DNA of 34,911 nt from Haloarculaceae archaeon. Its GTDB lineage: Archaea > Halobacteriota > Halobacteria > Halobacteriales > Haloarculaceae. The position numbers and the translations under genes were made by a program. The DNA lies in assembly GCA_018609945.1 (NCBI GenBank), contig JAHENO010000035.1, positions 1-34,911 on the forward strand, written 5' to 3'. The notes under the pieces were generated by a model. It made no database searches, was not told the DNA's origin, and worked only from the letters and a program-made list of their open reading frames with translations. Below are positions 1 to 9,503 of this stretch, piece after piece (the stretch's first letter is position 1; each line of letters opens with the position of its first letter).

Positions 1-122
1 GGGAGGGGCCGGCGGACCGTCCTCCGGGCGCGGAAGAGGTCCGCGGTCGGCGGCGGCGTCAGGTCGTGATACGGGAACGCTGTCGATTCGTCGGGCGACT
101 CGACGGGCTCGTATGCCGCCAT
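1..122 (-). CDS. Partial CDS running off the left edge; possibly threonine dehydratase-like PLP enzyme (N-terminus only)
   Basis: Reverse strand from CAT at 120-122 reads MAAYEPVESPDESTAFPYHDLTPPPTADLFRARRTVRRPL with no stop to the edge; N-terminal style resembles haloarchaeal threonine ammonia-lyases but the catalytic region is outside the window. Confidence 0.4.
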   Translation of the reverse strand, partial: MAAYEPVESPDESTAFPYHDLTPPPTADLFRARRTVRRPL

Positions 123-213
123 GTCTACCCGCACGGAAACCACGGTGAAAACTGTAGGCGATGTGGGACCGACGAGCAGGTCACTTTTGGCCGCCCCCTC
201 CCTCGGACCGGCC

Positions 214-777
214 ATGTACGAGGTGGAACTGAAGGTCCGCGCCGACCACGGGCCGGTCCGGGACCGCCTGGACGCCCTCGGCGCCCGGCACGTGGGCGCT
301 GTCGTCCAGACCGACACCTACTACGACGCCCCCCACCGCGAGTTCGCCGAAACTGACGAGGCGCTCCGGATCCGACAGGAGGTTCCAGCTGATGGGGACC
401 AGCAGGCGTACCTCACGTACAAGGGGCCGCTCGTCGACGAGCAGTCGAAGACCCGCGAGGAGGCCGAAACGGCCGTCGCAGACGGGGCGGCTGCCGCCGA
501 CATCCTCGCTGGCCTGGGGTTCGAGCCCGCCGCGACGGTCCGGAAGGAACGGGACCAGTACGCGATCGGGGAGCAGACGGTCACCCTCGACGCCGTCGAG
601 GGCCTCGGGGAGTTCGTCGAGGTGGAGACGGAGGTAGAGTCGGCCGACGAAGTCGACCCGGCACGCGAGGAGGCGACCGAACTCCTCGGTCGTCTCGGCC
701 TCGATCCGGCGGACGGGATCCGGACCTCCTACCTCGGGCTGCTGCTCGCAGGCGGGAGCGGTAATTCCCACGAGTAA
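214..777 (+). CDS. cyaB: Class IV adenylate cyclase / CYTH (CyaB) domain protein
   Basis: MYEVELKVRADHGPVRDRL... with ExExK motif, 'QTDTYYDAPHREFAETDEALRIR', 'YLTYKGP', 'VTLDAVEGLGEFVEVE', all typical CYTH motifs; internal ATG at 214 preferred over 121. Confidence 0.85.
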   Translation: MYEVELKVRADHGPVRDRLDALGARHVGAVVQTDTYYDAPHREFAETDEALRIRQEVPADGDQQAYLTYKGPLVDEQSKTREEAETAVADGAAAADILAGLGFEPAATVRKERDQYAIGEQTVTLDAVEGLGEFVEVETEVESADEVDPAREEATELLGRLGLDPADGIRTSYLGLLLAGGSGNSHE

Positions 778-802
778 TACGTCTCGGGGGTACTGGTTTC
801 CG

Positions 803-811
803 AAAGTTATA
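803..811 (+). promoter_or_regulatory. Candidate archaeal box A (TATA) for S-adenosylmethionine synthetase gene
   Basis: AAAGTTATA about 30 nt upstream of ATG at 839. Confidence 0.4.
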
Positions 812-838
812 GACACGGGCCTGCCGAACCCCGGACCA

Positions 839-2041
839 ATGACCGACCGGAACATCCACGTCGAGCCCGCGACGGGGCGGGCAGTCGAGGACGAGGCAGT
901 CGAGATCGTCGAGCGGAAGGGGCTGGGCCATCCCGACTCGATCTGCGACGGCGTCGCCGAGGCCGTCTCGCGGGCGCTGGCCCGGACCTACCTCGACAGG
1001 TTCGGGAAGGTGTTGCACTTCAACACCGACGAGACGCAACTGGTCGCGGGGACGGCCGCGCCGGCCTTCGGCGGCGGGGAGGTCCTCGAACCGATCTACC
1101 TGCTGATCGTCGGCCGTGCGACCAAGAGCTACGACGGCGAGCGAGTGCCGGCGGAGACGGTCGCGCTCGAAACTGCCCGCGAGTACCTGGACGAACACTT
1201 CCCGGAACTGGACGTCAGCTCGGACGTGGTGGTCGACGTGCGCCTCGGGGAGGGCAGCGGTGACCTCCAGGAGGTCTTCGGCGAGGAGGGGGCAGTCCCG
1301 ATGGCGAACGACACGAGCTACGGCGTCGGCCACGCGCCACTGACCGAGACCGAACAGATCGTCTACAACGCCGAACGCCGGCTGAACGGGGAGTACGGTG
1401 CCGAGCACCCCGAACTCGGCCAGGACATCAAGGTGATGGGCAAACGCGAGGGCGACCACATCGACGTGACTGTGGCGGCCGCGATGATCGACGCCCACGT
1501 CCACGGAATGGAGGAGTACCGCGAGGCTGTCCGGGGGGTCGAGGAATTCGTCACCGGGATGGCCCGCGAGTACACCGACCGCGAGGTCGCGGTCCACGTC
1601 AACACTGCCGACGACTACGAGGAGGGTGCGATCTATCTCACGACCACCGGAACCAGCGCCGAACAGGGCGACGACGGTTCGGTGGGCCGGGGCAACCGCG
1701 CGAACGGCCTCATCACCCCCAACCGGCCGATGAGCATGGAGGCCACGAGCGGCAAGAACCCCGTCAACCACATCGGCAAGATTTACAACCTCCTGAGCAC
1801 GGAGATCGCCGAATCCGTCGCCAGCGAGGTAGGAGGCATCCGCCAGTTGCAGGTCCGACTGCTCAGCCAGATCGGCCAGCCGATCGACAACCCGAGCGTC
1901 GCCGACGCAGCCGTCATCACGGAGGAGGGCGTCGACGTGGCCGACATCCGTCCGGAGGTCGTGGCCGCTATCGACGAGCAACTGGCCGGCGTGACCGACC
2001 TCACCGAGCGAGTCATCGAGGACGAACTCTCGACGTTCTGA
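839..2041 (+). CDS. mat: Archaeal-type methionine adenosyltransferase (S-adenosylmethionine synthetase)
   Basis: 400 aa; '[24 protein letters not shown]', '[12 protein letters not shown]', '[35 protein letters not shown]' are diagnostic of the archaeal MAT family. Confidence 0.95.
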   Translation: MTDRNIHVEPATGRAVEDEAVEIVERKGLGHPDSICDGVAEAVSRALARTYLDRFGKVLHFNTDETQLVAGTAAPAFGGGEVLEPIYLLIVGRATKSYDGERVPAETVALETAREYLDEHFPELDVSSDVVVDVRLGEGSGDLQEVFGEEGAVPMANDTSYGVGHAPLTETEQIVYNAERRLNGEYGAEHPELGQDIKVMGKREGDHIDVTVAAAMIDAHVHGMEEYREAVRGVEEFVTGMAREYTDREVAVHVNTADDYEEGAIYLTTTGTSAEQGDDGSVGRGNRANGLITPNRPMSMEATSGKNPVNHIGKIYNLLSTEIAESVASEVGGIRQLQVRLLSQIGQPIDNPSVADAAVITEEGVDVADIRPEVVAAIDEQLAGVTDLTERVIEDELSTF

Positions 2042-2099
2042 GGTCGACCCCCCGATTGCGAGCGAAGCGCGTTTAACCCACAACCGTCAACGGGGAGCC

Positions 2100-3302
2100 A
2101 TGCACCCGCCGGGGGCGGATACCGTGCTCGTCCGGCACGGCGAAATCGGGACCAAGAGCCCGCAGGTCCAGCACAAGATGGAGGGACGGCTGCGCGACAA
2201 TATCGGGGCGCTTCTCGCGGACCGCGGCCTCGACGATCCGGTCGAGCGACGGCACTCCCGGCTGTTCATCCGGACCGACGAGGAACGCGTCGAGACGGCC
2301 ACCGGGGCCGCGACGGACGCCTTCGGGGTCGTCTCGGCCAGCCCCGCGGCGAGCACCGACCCGACGCTGCCCGCCATCCGCGAGACACTCGCTGCGGCCG
2401 CCCGCGAACGCTACACCGGCGGCACGTTCGCCATCCAGGCACGCCGTGCGGGACCGGCGGACGCCCATCCGTTCTCCTCGGCAGATATCGAGGAGGCGGG
2501 GGGCACGGCCGTCTGGGAAGCCGCCGAGCGTGCGGGCGTCGAGCCCGAAGTCGACCTCGACGACCCCGACATCACGCTGTCCGTCGAGTGTCGCCCCGAC
2601 GAGGCGTTCGTCTTCCTGGAGACGCGGTCAGGTCCCGGTGGACTGCCCGTCGGGACACAGGAACCGCTGGTCGCGCTGATAAGCGGGGGTATCGACTCGC
2701 CCGTCGCAGCCTGGGAAGCGATGCGCCGTGGCTGTCCTGTCCAGCCACTGTACGTCGACCTCGGCGCGTACGGCGGCTCCGATCACCTGCTCCGGGCCGA
2801 GGCGACGGTCGCGGATCTGGGGCGGTACGCTCCCAACCTGGAGTTGACGCTGCGTGTCGCTCCCGGCGGCGAGGCCGTGGAGAGACTGGTCGGGGAGATG
2901 GACTCGGGCCGGATGGTCGGGTTGCGGCGGTTCATGTTTCGCGTGGCCGACCGCGTCGCCAGGGAGGTCGACGCCGTCGGTATCGTCACGGGCGAAGCGA
3001 TCGGACAGAAGTCCAGCCAGACCAGCGCCAACCTCCGGGTGACCGACGCAGTGACCGACCTCCCGATCCACCGGCCCCTGGTCACGATGGACAAAAGCGA
3101 GATCACCGAGCGCGCCCGGGAGATCGGAACCTTCGAGGAGGCGACGATCCCCGTCGGGTGCAACCGCGTCGCGCCCGACACACCCGCAACACGGGCGACC
3201 CGTTCGACGATCCGGGAGGCCGAACCAGACGACATCGCGGAACTGGCCGCTGAGGCTGCCGAGCGCGCGTCGCGGGTGGGACCCGATCTGACCGCCGGGT
3301 GA
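2100..3302 (+). CDS. thiI: tRNA sulfurtransferase ThiI (4-thiouridine synthase), no C-terminal rhodanese domain
   Basis: THUMP-like N-terminus 'VLVRHGEIGTKSPQVQHKME', PP-loop 'ALISGGIDSPVAAWEAMRRG', 'GEAIGQKSSQTSANL'; ends about 50 aa after 'IPVGCNRV'. Confidence 0.92.
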   Translation: MHPPGADTVLVRHGEIGTKSPQVQHKMEGRLRDNIGALLADRGLDDPVERRHSRLFIRTDEERVETATGAATDAFGVVSASPAASTDPTLPAIRETLAAAARERYTGGTFAIQARRAGPADAHPFSSADIEEAGGTAVWEAAERAGVEPEVDLDDPDITLSVECRPDEAFVFLETRSGPGGLPVGTQEPLVALISGGIDSPVAAWEAMRRGCPVQPLYVDLGAYGGSDHLLRAEATVADLGRYAPNLELTLRVAPGGEAVERLVGEMDSGRMVGLRRFMFRVADRVAREVDAVGIVTGEAIGQKSSQTSANLRVTDAVTDLPIHRPLVTMDKSEITERAREIGTFEEATIPVGCNRVAPDTPATRATRSTIREAEPDDIAELAAEAAERASRVGPDLTAG

Positions 3303-3431
3303 GCGCACCCGGCGACGCGGAACGCGACCCGACTGCCGGGTGACCGAAACCGGCAAGCCGGAACCCAGCCCGGGCGAGAGCAGTCGTCGACAGCCGAAAC
3401 CGCTTTGGCCGGCGCGCGAGTGGTTTCTCGC

Positions 3432-3962
3432 ATGACGCGGGTGTGTCTCGTCGGCGACGGGGACCTCAACCTCCGGTACGAACTCCTCTCGCGCGAGACG
3501 TCCCGCGAGGCGCTGGCCACCTACGACCTCCGGGAACCCTTCGAGAACACCGTCGGCGTCGAGACGGTCAGCCTCGGCGCAGCCGTCGCGCTGCTGAACG
3601 ACCTCGACTGGTATCTGGTCCGGTTCGTCGACGAGGCGCTGGTGCTGGAACCCTCTGTCAGCGAACGGGAGTGGCTCTCCCGTGACCTTGCGACTGCCAT
3701 CCGCGACGACGAGATCGACCCCGGCGCGACCGGCCGCTTCCTCAAGGTCTACGGCGTCGAGTACCCCGACTCCGAACCGGACACCGGCCGGGACGAACCG
3801 TCGGAGGAGCAGGCGGAACCCCGGGCGGAGACTGACCGGCCACCGCGGCTCGTCGAGCCGATGTTGCTGGCGCGGACCGGCGACACGCTCCCCGAGTACG
3901 ACCTCCGGGACGTCGAGGAGACGCTCGTGGTCCGGGTCACCGAATCCGAGTTCGAGGGGTAG
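3432..3962 (+). CDS. Conserved haloarchaeal protein (DUF5804-like)
   Basis: MTRVCLVGDGDLNLRYELLSRETSREALATYDLREPF...; ORF with acidic haloarchaeal composition; family name from memory. Confidence 0.65.
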   Translation: MTRVCLVGDGDLNLRYELLSRETSREALATYDLREPFENTVGVETVSLGAAVALLNDLDWYLVRFVDEALVLEPSVSEREWLSRDLATAIRDDEIDPGATGRFLKVYGVEYPDSEPDTGRDEPSEEQAEPRAETDRPPRLVEPMLLARTGDTLPEYDLRDVEETLVVRVTESEFEG

Positions 3963-3972
3963 GAGAGCCCGG

Positions 3973-4884
3973 CTACTCGGCGTCGAACATCCCCGTGGAC
4001 ATGTACCGTTCCCCCGAGTCCCAGAAGACGGTCACGACGAGGGGTTCGTCTTCCCGCTCCTCGCGGAGTCGCCGTGCAACGCGTTTTGCCCCGAGCAGGG
4101 ATGCCCCGGAGGACTGCCCGACGAAGATGCCCTCCTCGCGGGCGAGGCGGCGACACTCCGCCTCGGCGGGTCCCAGCGAGACCGTCTCGACGCTATCGAG
4201 CAGGTCCACGTCGAGGTTCTCGCTGACGAACCCTGGACCCATCCCCTGGAAGTCGTCGGCGCCGGGCTCGTCGCCGGAGAGGACGGCGTTGTCTTCGGGT
4301 TCGACGGCGACGACCTCAACGTCGGGATAGGCCTCGCGGAGGCGACGACCCGTCCCGGTGATGGTGCCACCGGTGCCGACGCCGGCCACGAGCGCGTCGA
4401 CCGTGCGGTCGCCCACCTGTTCGAGAATCTCGGGGCCGGTCGTCCGGTAGTGTGCGTCGGGGTTGGCAGGGTTCTCGAACTGCCGGACCTGGACGAACCC
4501 CTCGCGTTCGTCGAGTTCGTCGGCGCGCTCGCGGGCCTCGCCGATCTCACCCTCGATGAGTTCCAGGTCGGCACCGTATGCCGTCATGATCTCTCGGCGT
4601 TCTGGGGATTTCGACTCCGGCATCACCAGCATGACGTCGTAGCCCTTCGCCGCACCGACCATCGCGAGCCCGATCCCGGTGTTGCCGCTCGTCGGTTCGA
4701 CGATGGTGTCGCCCGGAGTCAGATCGCCCGCCTCCTCGGCGGCCTCGACCATCGAGAGGGCCGGCCTGTCCTTGGCCGACCCGCCCGGGTTGAACGACTC
4801 GACCTTCGCCGCGATGGTCGTCCCCTCCGGAGCGTCGACCCTGACCAGCGGCGATCCCAGCGTTTCGAGTATGCTGTGGTCCAT
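3973..4884 (-). CDS. cysK: Cysteine synthase / PLP-dependent beta-replacing enzyme
   Basis: MDHSILETLGSPLVRVD... 'NPGGSAKDRPALSMVEAAE', 'EPTSGNTGIGLAMVGAAKGY', 'GVGTGGTITGTGR', 'GQSSGAS' motifs; box A (GTTTAAG) upstream on the minus strand near 4905-4912. Confidence 0.92.
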   Translation of the reverse strand: MDHSILETLGSPLVRVDAPEGTTIAAKVESFNPGGSAKDRPALSMVEAAEEAGDLTPGDTIVEPTSGNTGIGLAMVGAAKGYDVMLVMPESKSPERREIMTAYGADLELIEGEIGEARERADELDEREGFVQVRQFENPANPDAHYRTTGPEILEQVGDRTVDALVAGVGTGGTITGTGRRLREAYPDVEVVAVEPEDNAVLSGDEPGADDFQGMGPGFVSENLDVDLLDSVETVSLGPAEAECRRLAREEGIFVGQSSGASLLGAKRVARRLREEREDEPLVVTVFWDSGERYMSTGMFDAE

Positions 4885-5027
4885 TACTAGGGGTTGGCCG
4901 GCAGGGCTTAAACGCGGCCCGCCACCGGCAGTGCGTGCCGTCGTCCGTGACGGCCAATTCGCTCGGTGTGGTTGGTCACCGCACAAATCCAAAACGGTAA
5001 GTCCGCCTGATTGTCAAGTCTCACCAC

Positions 5028-5465
5028 ATGGGTAACGGCGCTGTGGGCGAGGTCGGCGAAAGCTATCAGGCAGCAATCCAGCACGACCTCGTCGACTTCG
5101 ACGACGACACACACCTCGTCGGCGTCGTCCGGCGTCCCACGCCGTGGTTCCACGCGACCGTGGACGAGAACCACCGGGAACTCGGCCCGCCCGAGACGTT
5201 ACTCGATGAGACCGAGGCCCGCCAGGCGGAGATCAGGACGCCGGACATCTCGGACGGACAGGCACTCGACGCCGCCTGGGAGGACGTGAACTTCGCCGAG
5301 CGGTACCGGGAGTATCTCGCCAACAGCGGCGAGGCGGCAGCAACGATCACCGCGCTCGCGGACCGCGTCCGCGACGGCGAGGACGTGGTGCTGGTCTGTT
5401 ACGAGAGCCCCGAGAAGCGGTGTCACCGCCATCTGCTGGTGGACGTGGTCGCCGACCGCGTCTGA
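5028..5465 (+). CDS. DUF488-like protein
   Basis: C-terminal 'VVLVCYESPEKRCHRHLLVDVV' is characteristic of DUF488. Confidence 0.75.
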   Translation: MGNGAVGEVGESYQAAIQHDLVDFDDDTHLVGVVRRPTPWFHATVDENHRELGPPETLLDETEARQAEIRTPDISDGQALDAAWEDVNFAERYREYLANSGEAAATITALADRVRDGEDVVLVCYESPEKRCHRHLLVDVVADRV

Positions 5466-5577
5466 CCGGTCGGAAACCGACCCTCAGAATGCAACGGAGC
5501 TGTTGACCCAGCGGGCGGTGCCCATCCGCCCGTCGAGTGTGAAAGAGGCCAAGTGTTCGACCTGCGTAGTCGGTCAC

Positions 5578-7044
5578 ATGAGCAGGACACGCTCCACAGA
5601 GCGACACGACCTCCTGGTGGGCGGCGAACGCGTCGAACCGGCAGCTGGCGAGTACGCCGAGACGGTCGATCCGGCGACGGGCGAGGCGTTCGCGGACGTG
5701 GCCGTCGCCGGGGAATCGGACGTCGACGCTGCCGTCGCGGCGGCCCGCGAGGCCTTCCCGGCCTGGCGGGATACCGACCCGGCCGAGCGCGGCCGCACAC
5801 TCTACCGCGTCGCCGAACTGATCCGGGACAACCTGGAGGACCTTGCCGAGCTGGAGACGCGCGACCAGGGCAAGCCACTCTCCCAGGCCCGGTCGGACCT
5901 CTCCAGTGCGGCACGCTATTTCGAATACTACGCCGGCGCCGCCGACAAACTCGAGGGGACGAGCGTCCCGGTCGGAACCGGGCAGGTCGATTACACCGTC
6001 CGCGAACCCTACGGGGTCTCCGCCCAGATCATTCCCTGGAACTTCCCGGGGAATCTCTTTGCACGCGGGGTCGCGCCGGCGCTGGCGGCCGGCAACACGA
6101 CCGTCGTCAAGCCCGCGCCCACGACGCCGCTGTCGGCCTACCGCCTGGCCGAACTCTGCGCCCAGGCAGGCGTCCCGGGGCCAGCGGTCAACGTCGTCTC
6201 GGGCGCCGGCGAGACCGGGGCCGCCCTGACGAACCACGAGGGCGTCGACACCATCACCTTCACTGGGAGCGTCCCCACGGGCCAGCGGGTGATGGAGGCC
6301 GCCGCCGGGAACGTGACGCCAGTCACGCTGGAACTCGGCGGGAAGAACCCGGCGATCGTCTACCCCGACGCCGACGTCGACGAGGCGGTCTCGTGGGTGG
6401 ATACGGGCATTTTCACCAACGCCGGTCAGATCTGCTCGGCCGCCGACCGTGCCATCGTCCACGAGGACGTCTACGACGAGTTCGTCGAGAAGATCGTCGA
6501 CGTCGCCGAATCGAAGGAACTGGGCCCCGGTCACGCGGACCCCGACGTGGGACCGCTCAACAGTGCCGGCCACCGCGAGAAGGTCACAGACTACATCGAG
6601 GTCGGAAAGGCCGAGGCGACGCTGGTCACGGGCGGCGGGACACCCGATCGCGAGGGCTATTTCGTCGAACCGACCGTCTTCACCGACGTCGACAACGGCA
6701 TGCGCATCGCCCAGGAGGAGATCTTCGGGCCTGTGCTGGTGGTCATTCCCTACAGCGACGACGAGGACCCCGTCGACATCGGTAACGACGTCGACTACGG
6801 CCTCGTTGCGGGCGTGTTCACCGACGACGTCCGCCGGGCCCACCGCGCCGCCCAGCGCCTCGAAGCCGGCAACGTCTACGTCAACAAGTGGTTCGGCGAC
6901 ACCAACCAGACGCCCTTCGGGGGATACAAGAAGTCGGGCATCGGCCGCGAGAAAGGACTGGCCGCGCTGGACTCGTATCTCCAGATCAAGAACGTCGCGG
7001 TCAACCTCGAATCCGGCGGTGGCGGGGATCTGCCGGGCGCCTGA
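5578..7044 (+). CDS. NAD(P)-dependent aldehyde dehydrogenase
   Basis: 'IIPWNFPGNLFARGVAPALAAGNTTVVKPA', 'FTGSVPTGQRVMEAAA', 'LELGGKNPAIVYPDADVDEAV', catalytic 'NAGQICSAADRAIV', 'EEIFGPVLVV'. Confidence 0.95.
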   Translation: MSRTRSTERHDLLVGGERVEPAAGEYAETVDPATGEAFADVAVAGESDVDAAVAAAREAFPAWRDTDPAERGRTLYRVAELIRDNLEDLAELETRDQGKPLSQARSDLSSAARYFEYYAGAADKLEGTSVPVGTGQVDYTVREPYGVSAQIIPWNFPGNLFARGVAPALAAGNTTVVKPAPTTPLSAYRLAELCAQAGVPGPAVNVVSGAGETGAALTNHEGVDTITFTGSVPTGQRVMEAAAGNVTPVTLELGGKNPAIVYPDADVDEAVSWVDTGIFTNAGQICSAADRAIVHEDVYDEFVEKIVDVAESKELGPGHADPDVGPLNSAGHREKVTDYIEVGKAEATLVTGGGTPDREGYFVEPTVFTDVDNGMRIAQEEIFGPVLVVIPYSDDEDPVDIGNDVDYGLVAGVFTDDVRRAHRAAQRLEAGNVYVNKWFGDTNQTPFGGYKKSGIGREKGLAALDSYLQIKNVAVNLESGGGGDLPGA

Positions 7045-7080
7045 TCCCGTCTCCGACTATCCGACGATCACTCGCCGCGT

Positions 7081-8409
7081 TCACTCGGAGTTTCTCCCCC
7101 GACCCTCCGTGGCTCCCCGTCCCGGTTCCTCGGGACCGTCGCCGCCGGTCGCCTTCAGGACCACCGGGTTCACCGGCGTGCCGGCGCCCTGTTCGACGTT
7201 GAGTGGGCCGGCAGTGTAGAGGAACTCGTAGACGCCGTCCGCCGCACATTGTGCGGCCAGGTCCGTGAGATCGAGGATCTCGTTGATCGTGACCCCGAGG
7301 TTCCGGATGAGCGCGCCGTGCAGCGGGAACGAGTAGGTCCCGGCCAGATCCTCGCGGCCCTCATCGAGGTCGTCCTCAGTCACCTCCTGGGCGGCCCTCT
7401 CGATCCCGAGGTTGTCGGCGCCGACGACCGGGAACTCCATGTCGCGGAACCAGCGAACGAGGTCGTCGGAGTATGTCAACCCGGGTTCGTCCAGCGGCGC
7501 CCACTCGGCGTTTGGATCGCGAGCGAACTCGATCGCCCCCGTCCGGATGAGGAGGATGTCCCGCTTTCGGAGACGGACGTCCTGGGCCTCGGCGGTCGCT
7601 TTGAGGTCCTCGAGGGTGATCGCTTCCCCGAGGTCGAGCCGGTAGGGTGCCTCGTCGACCCTGTAGCGGCCGACGTCGAGCAACACGCCCCGTCCGGCGA
7701 CGCCGCTGTCGGCGACGTTGGCGATGTCGTTTTTCCCGAGTCCGAACGTCTCCGTGACCCCCTCGACCTCGATGTCGAACTCCCGGCGCGTCCTGGTCGT
7801 CGCGGCGTCGAACCCGTTGTAGAGTTGGCCGTCGTACCACGCGTGTCCGAGGGCGTCGTAGTGGGTCGTCCCCTGCAGGTAGAAGGACGTCTCGAACCTG
7901 TCGTCCGCGAAGAGGATCCCGTTGGCCGTCGAGAGCGGCGGCACTCCGTCGTCATCCCCTGCGTCAGCCACGTTGTTCCGGCGGGCGGGCGTCCGGCCTG
8001 GGAACAGTGGATCCCCCGTGTCTTTCGTCGGGAAACTGGGAGCGGTCTCGAACTGGTCCGGGAAGAACGCGTCGAAGGCGTCGCCCGTGATGGGCGTCTG
8101 GAGCGTGAACCGCTCGACGCGCTTGCGCCCGCGCTTCGTGGCCGCGTTCAACCCCGCGAACATCTCCTCGCTTCCGAGGAGGTTGATCGCGCCGAGTTCG
8201 TCGTCCTCGCCCCAGCGTCCCCAGTTTTCCTCCGCGACGACCTCCAGCAACGGCCCGATCGGTTTGGGGCCGTCACCATCGTCGGCTGCGACGGTGTCGG
8301 CACCGCCGGCGAGTGCGAGCGCCAGAGCGGCGCCACACCCGGCCATGAACCCCCGTCGGCTCGATGCGTGTTCGTTGTCATTTCCACAGCAGCGGTCCGA
8401 TCCGGTCAT
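7081..8409 (-). CDS. Tat-exported cyclase family protein (PF04199-like; kynurenine formamidase/metal-dependent hydrolase superfamily)
   Basis: MTGSDRCCGNDNEHASSRRGFMAGCGAALALALAGGADTVAADD (SRRGFM twin-arginine motif plus hydrophobic stretch); 'GTTHYDALGHAWYDGQLYNG' HxDxxxH metal-binding motif; 'RGVLLDVGR', 'DILLIRTG', 'PVVGADNLGIE'. Confidence 0.85.
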   Translation of the reverse strand: MTGSDRCCGNDNEHASSRRGFMAGCGAALALALAGGADTVAADDGDGPKPIGPLLEVVAEENWGRWGEDDELGAINLLGSEEMFAGLNAATKRGRKRVERFTLQTPITGDAFDAFFPDQFETAPSFPTKDTGDPLFPGRTPARRNNVADAGDDDGVPPLSTANGILFADDRFETSFYLQGTTHYDALGHAWYDGQLYNGFDAATTRTRREFDIEVEGVTETFGLGKNDIANVADSGVAGRGVLLDVGRYRVDEAPYRLDLGEAITLEDLKATAEAQDVRLRKRDILLIRTGAIEFARDPNAEWAPLDEPGLTYSDDLVRWFRDMEFPVVGADNLGIERAAQEVTEDDLDEGREDLAGTYSFPLHGALIRNLGVTINEILDLTDLAAQCAADGVYEFLYTAGPLNVEQGAGTPVNPVVLKATGGDGPEEPGRGATEGRGRNSE

Positions 8410-8426
8410 GGCGAACACCACCGTTG

Positions 8427-8492
8427 AGACATGTGTCTAACCCCGCATTTCGTGCCGACAGATGGATATCATAAATATATGATGATTTCATC
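8427..8492. promoter_or_regulatory. AT-rich divergent intergenic region with three short inverted repeats (candidate operators)
   Basis: AGACA-TG-TGTCT (8427-8438), ATCATA-AATA-TATGAT (8468-8483), GATGA-TT-TCATC (8481-8492). Confidence 0.4.
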
Positions 8493-8623
8493 TCATCTGA
8501 TAGGAGAGGGGACGCCCTCACTGTTCGAACCAGGGGTTCGTCCGCGTCGAGGTGACACCGCGGCTGCTCCCGTCTCCCGAACACGCTCGGAGCGGCAGCG
8601 ACTCGACCTGTCGGCTCCCCCCG

Positions 8624-8632
8624 TTTTTTATG
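8624..8632 (+). promoter_or_regulatory. Candidate box A for the SDR gene (leaderless-type spacing)
   Basis: TTTTTTATG about 28 nt upstream of ATG 8655. Confidence 0.45.
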
Positions 8633-8654
8633 TTTCCGTCCGGTCACACTATGC

Positions 8655-9404
8655 ATGTCACTCGATAACAAGACAGCGGCGATCACCGGCGCCGGGTCGG
8701 GCATGGGTCGCGCCACCGCGGAACTGTTCGCCCGGCGGGGCGCGCGGGTCGTCGTCGTCGACCTCGACGCCGGGGCTGCCCGCGAGACGGTCGACCGTAT
8801 CGAGAGCGCGGGCGGCGAGGCCATCGCCGTCGAGGCGGACGTCTCCGACGCCGGCGACGTCGAGGAGTTCGTCGACCGGACGGTCGAAGCCTACGGCAGT
8901 ATCGACGTCCTGCACAACAACGCCGGCATCCCCCAGCGGTCGACGCCGGTCGAGGACGTGACCGAGGAGACGTGGGACCGGATTCAGGACGTGAATCTCA
9001 AGAGCGCATTCCTCGGGGCGAAGTACGCCGTCCCGTACATGCGCGAACAGGGCGGCGGCGTCATCCTGAACACCGCCTCGACGGCGGGCATCCGACCCCG
9101 GACGGGGCTGTCGGCATACTGTGCCTCGAAGGGCGGGATGATCACGCTCACGAAGCAGCTCGCCTACGAACTCGCGGAGGCAGACATCCGGGTCAACGCC
9201 ATCTGTCCGGTGGCGACTGACACCGACATGCTTTCCGAGTTCACCAGCGACGACCTCTCCATCGAGGGGATGGCCGACACCATCCCGATGGGGCGGCTCG
9301 CACAGCCGGAGGACATCGCGCACGCCGCCGCCTACCTCGCGTCGGACGGTGCCGGGATGGTCACTGGCACCGCGCTCGAGGTCGACGGCGGCCGCGACAT
9401 CTAA
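8655..9404 (+). CDS. Short-chain dehydrogenase/reductase (SDR) family oxidoreductase
   Basis: 'AAITGAGSGMGRATAELFARRGA' Rossmann motif, 'LHNNAGIPQ', 'SAYCASKGG' YxxxK catalytic motif. Confidence 0.95.
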   Translation: MSLDNKTAAITGAGSGMGRATAELFARRGARVVVVDLDAGAARETVDRIESAGGEAIAVEADVSDAGDVEEFVDRTVEAYGSIDVLHNNAGIPQRSTPVEDVTEETWDRIQDVNLKSAFLGAKYAVPYMREQGGGVILNTASTAGIRPRTGLSAYCASKGGMITLTKQLAYELAEADIRVNAICPVATDTDMLSEFTSDDLSIEGMADTIPMGRLAQPEDIAHAAAYLASDGAGMVTGTALEVDGGRDI

Positions 9405-9465
9405 AGTAACCCGAAATCGGTCTCTCACCGGGTTCTACGGGCCGTTTGACCTCGAAACACCATTA

Positions 9466-9474
9466 CTTATTTAA
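9466..9474 (+). promoter_or_regulatory. Candidate box A for first Liv operon
   Basis: CTTATTTAA about 30 nt upstream of ATG 9504. Confidence 0.45.
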
Positions 9475-9503
9475 CCCCGTCCGTAAAGAATGCGAACGCA
9501 CAC

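Noticed and set aside
581-2083. Long minus-strand ORF (500 aa) antisense to MAT
   Set aside because: Shadow ORF caused by high GC and codon bias; low-complexity DVD/LRR-like composition, and the + strand has an unambiguous MAT.
3682-4890. 402-aa + ORF over cysK
   Set aside because: Antisense shadow of clear cysteine synthase on minus.
5347-6843. 498-aa minus ORF
   Set aside because: Antisense shadow of aldehyde dehydrogenase.
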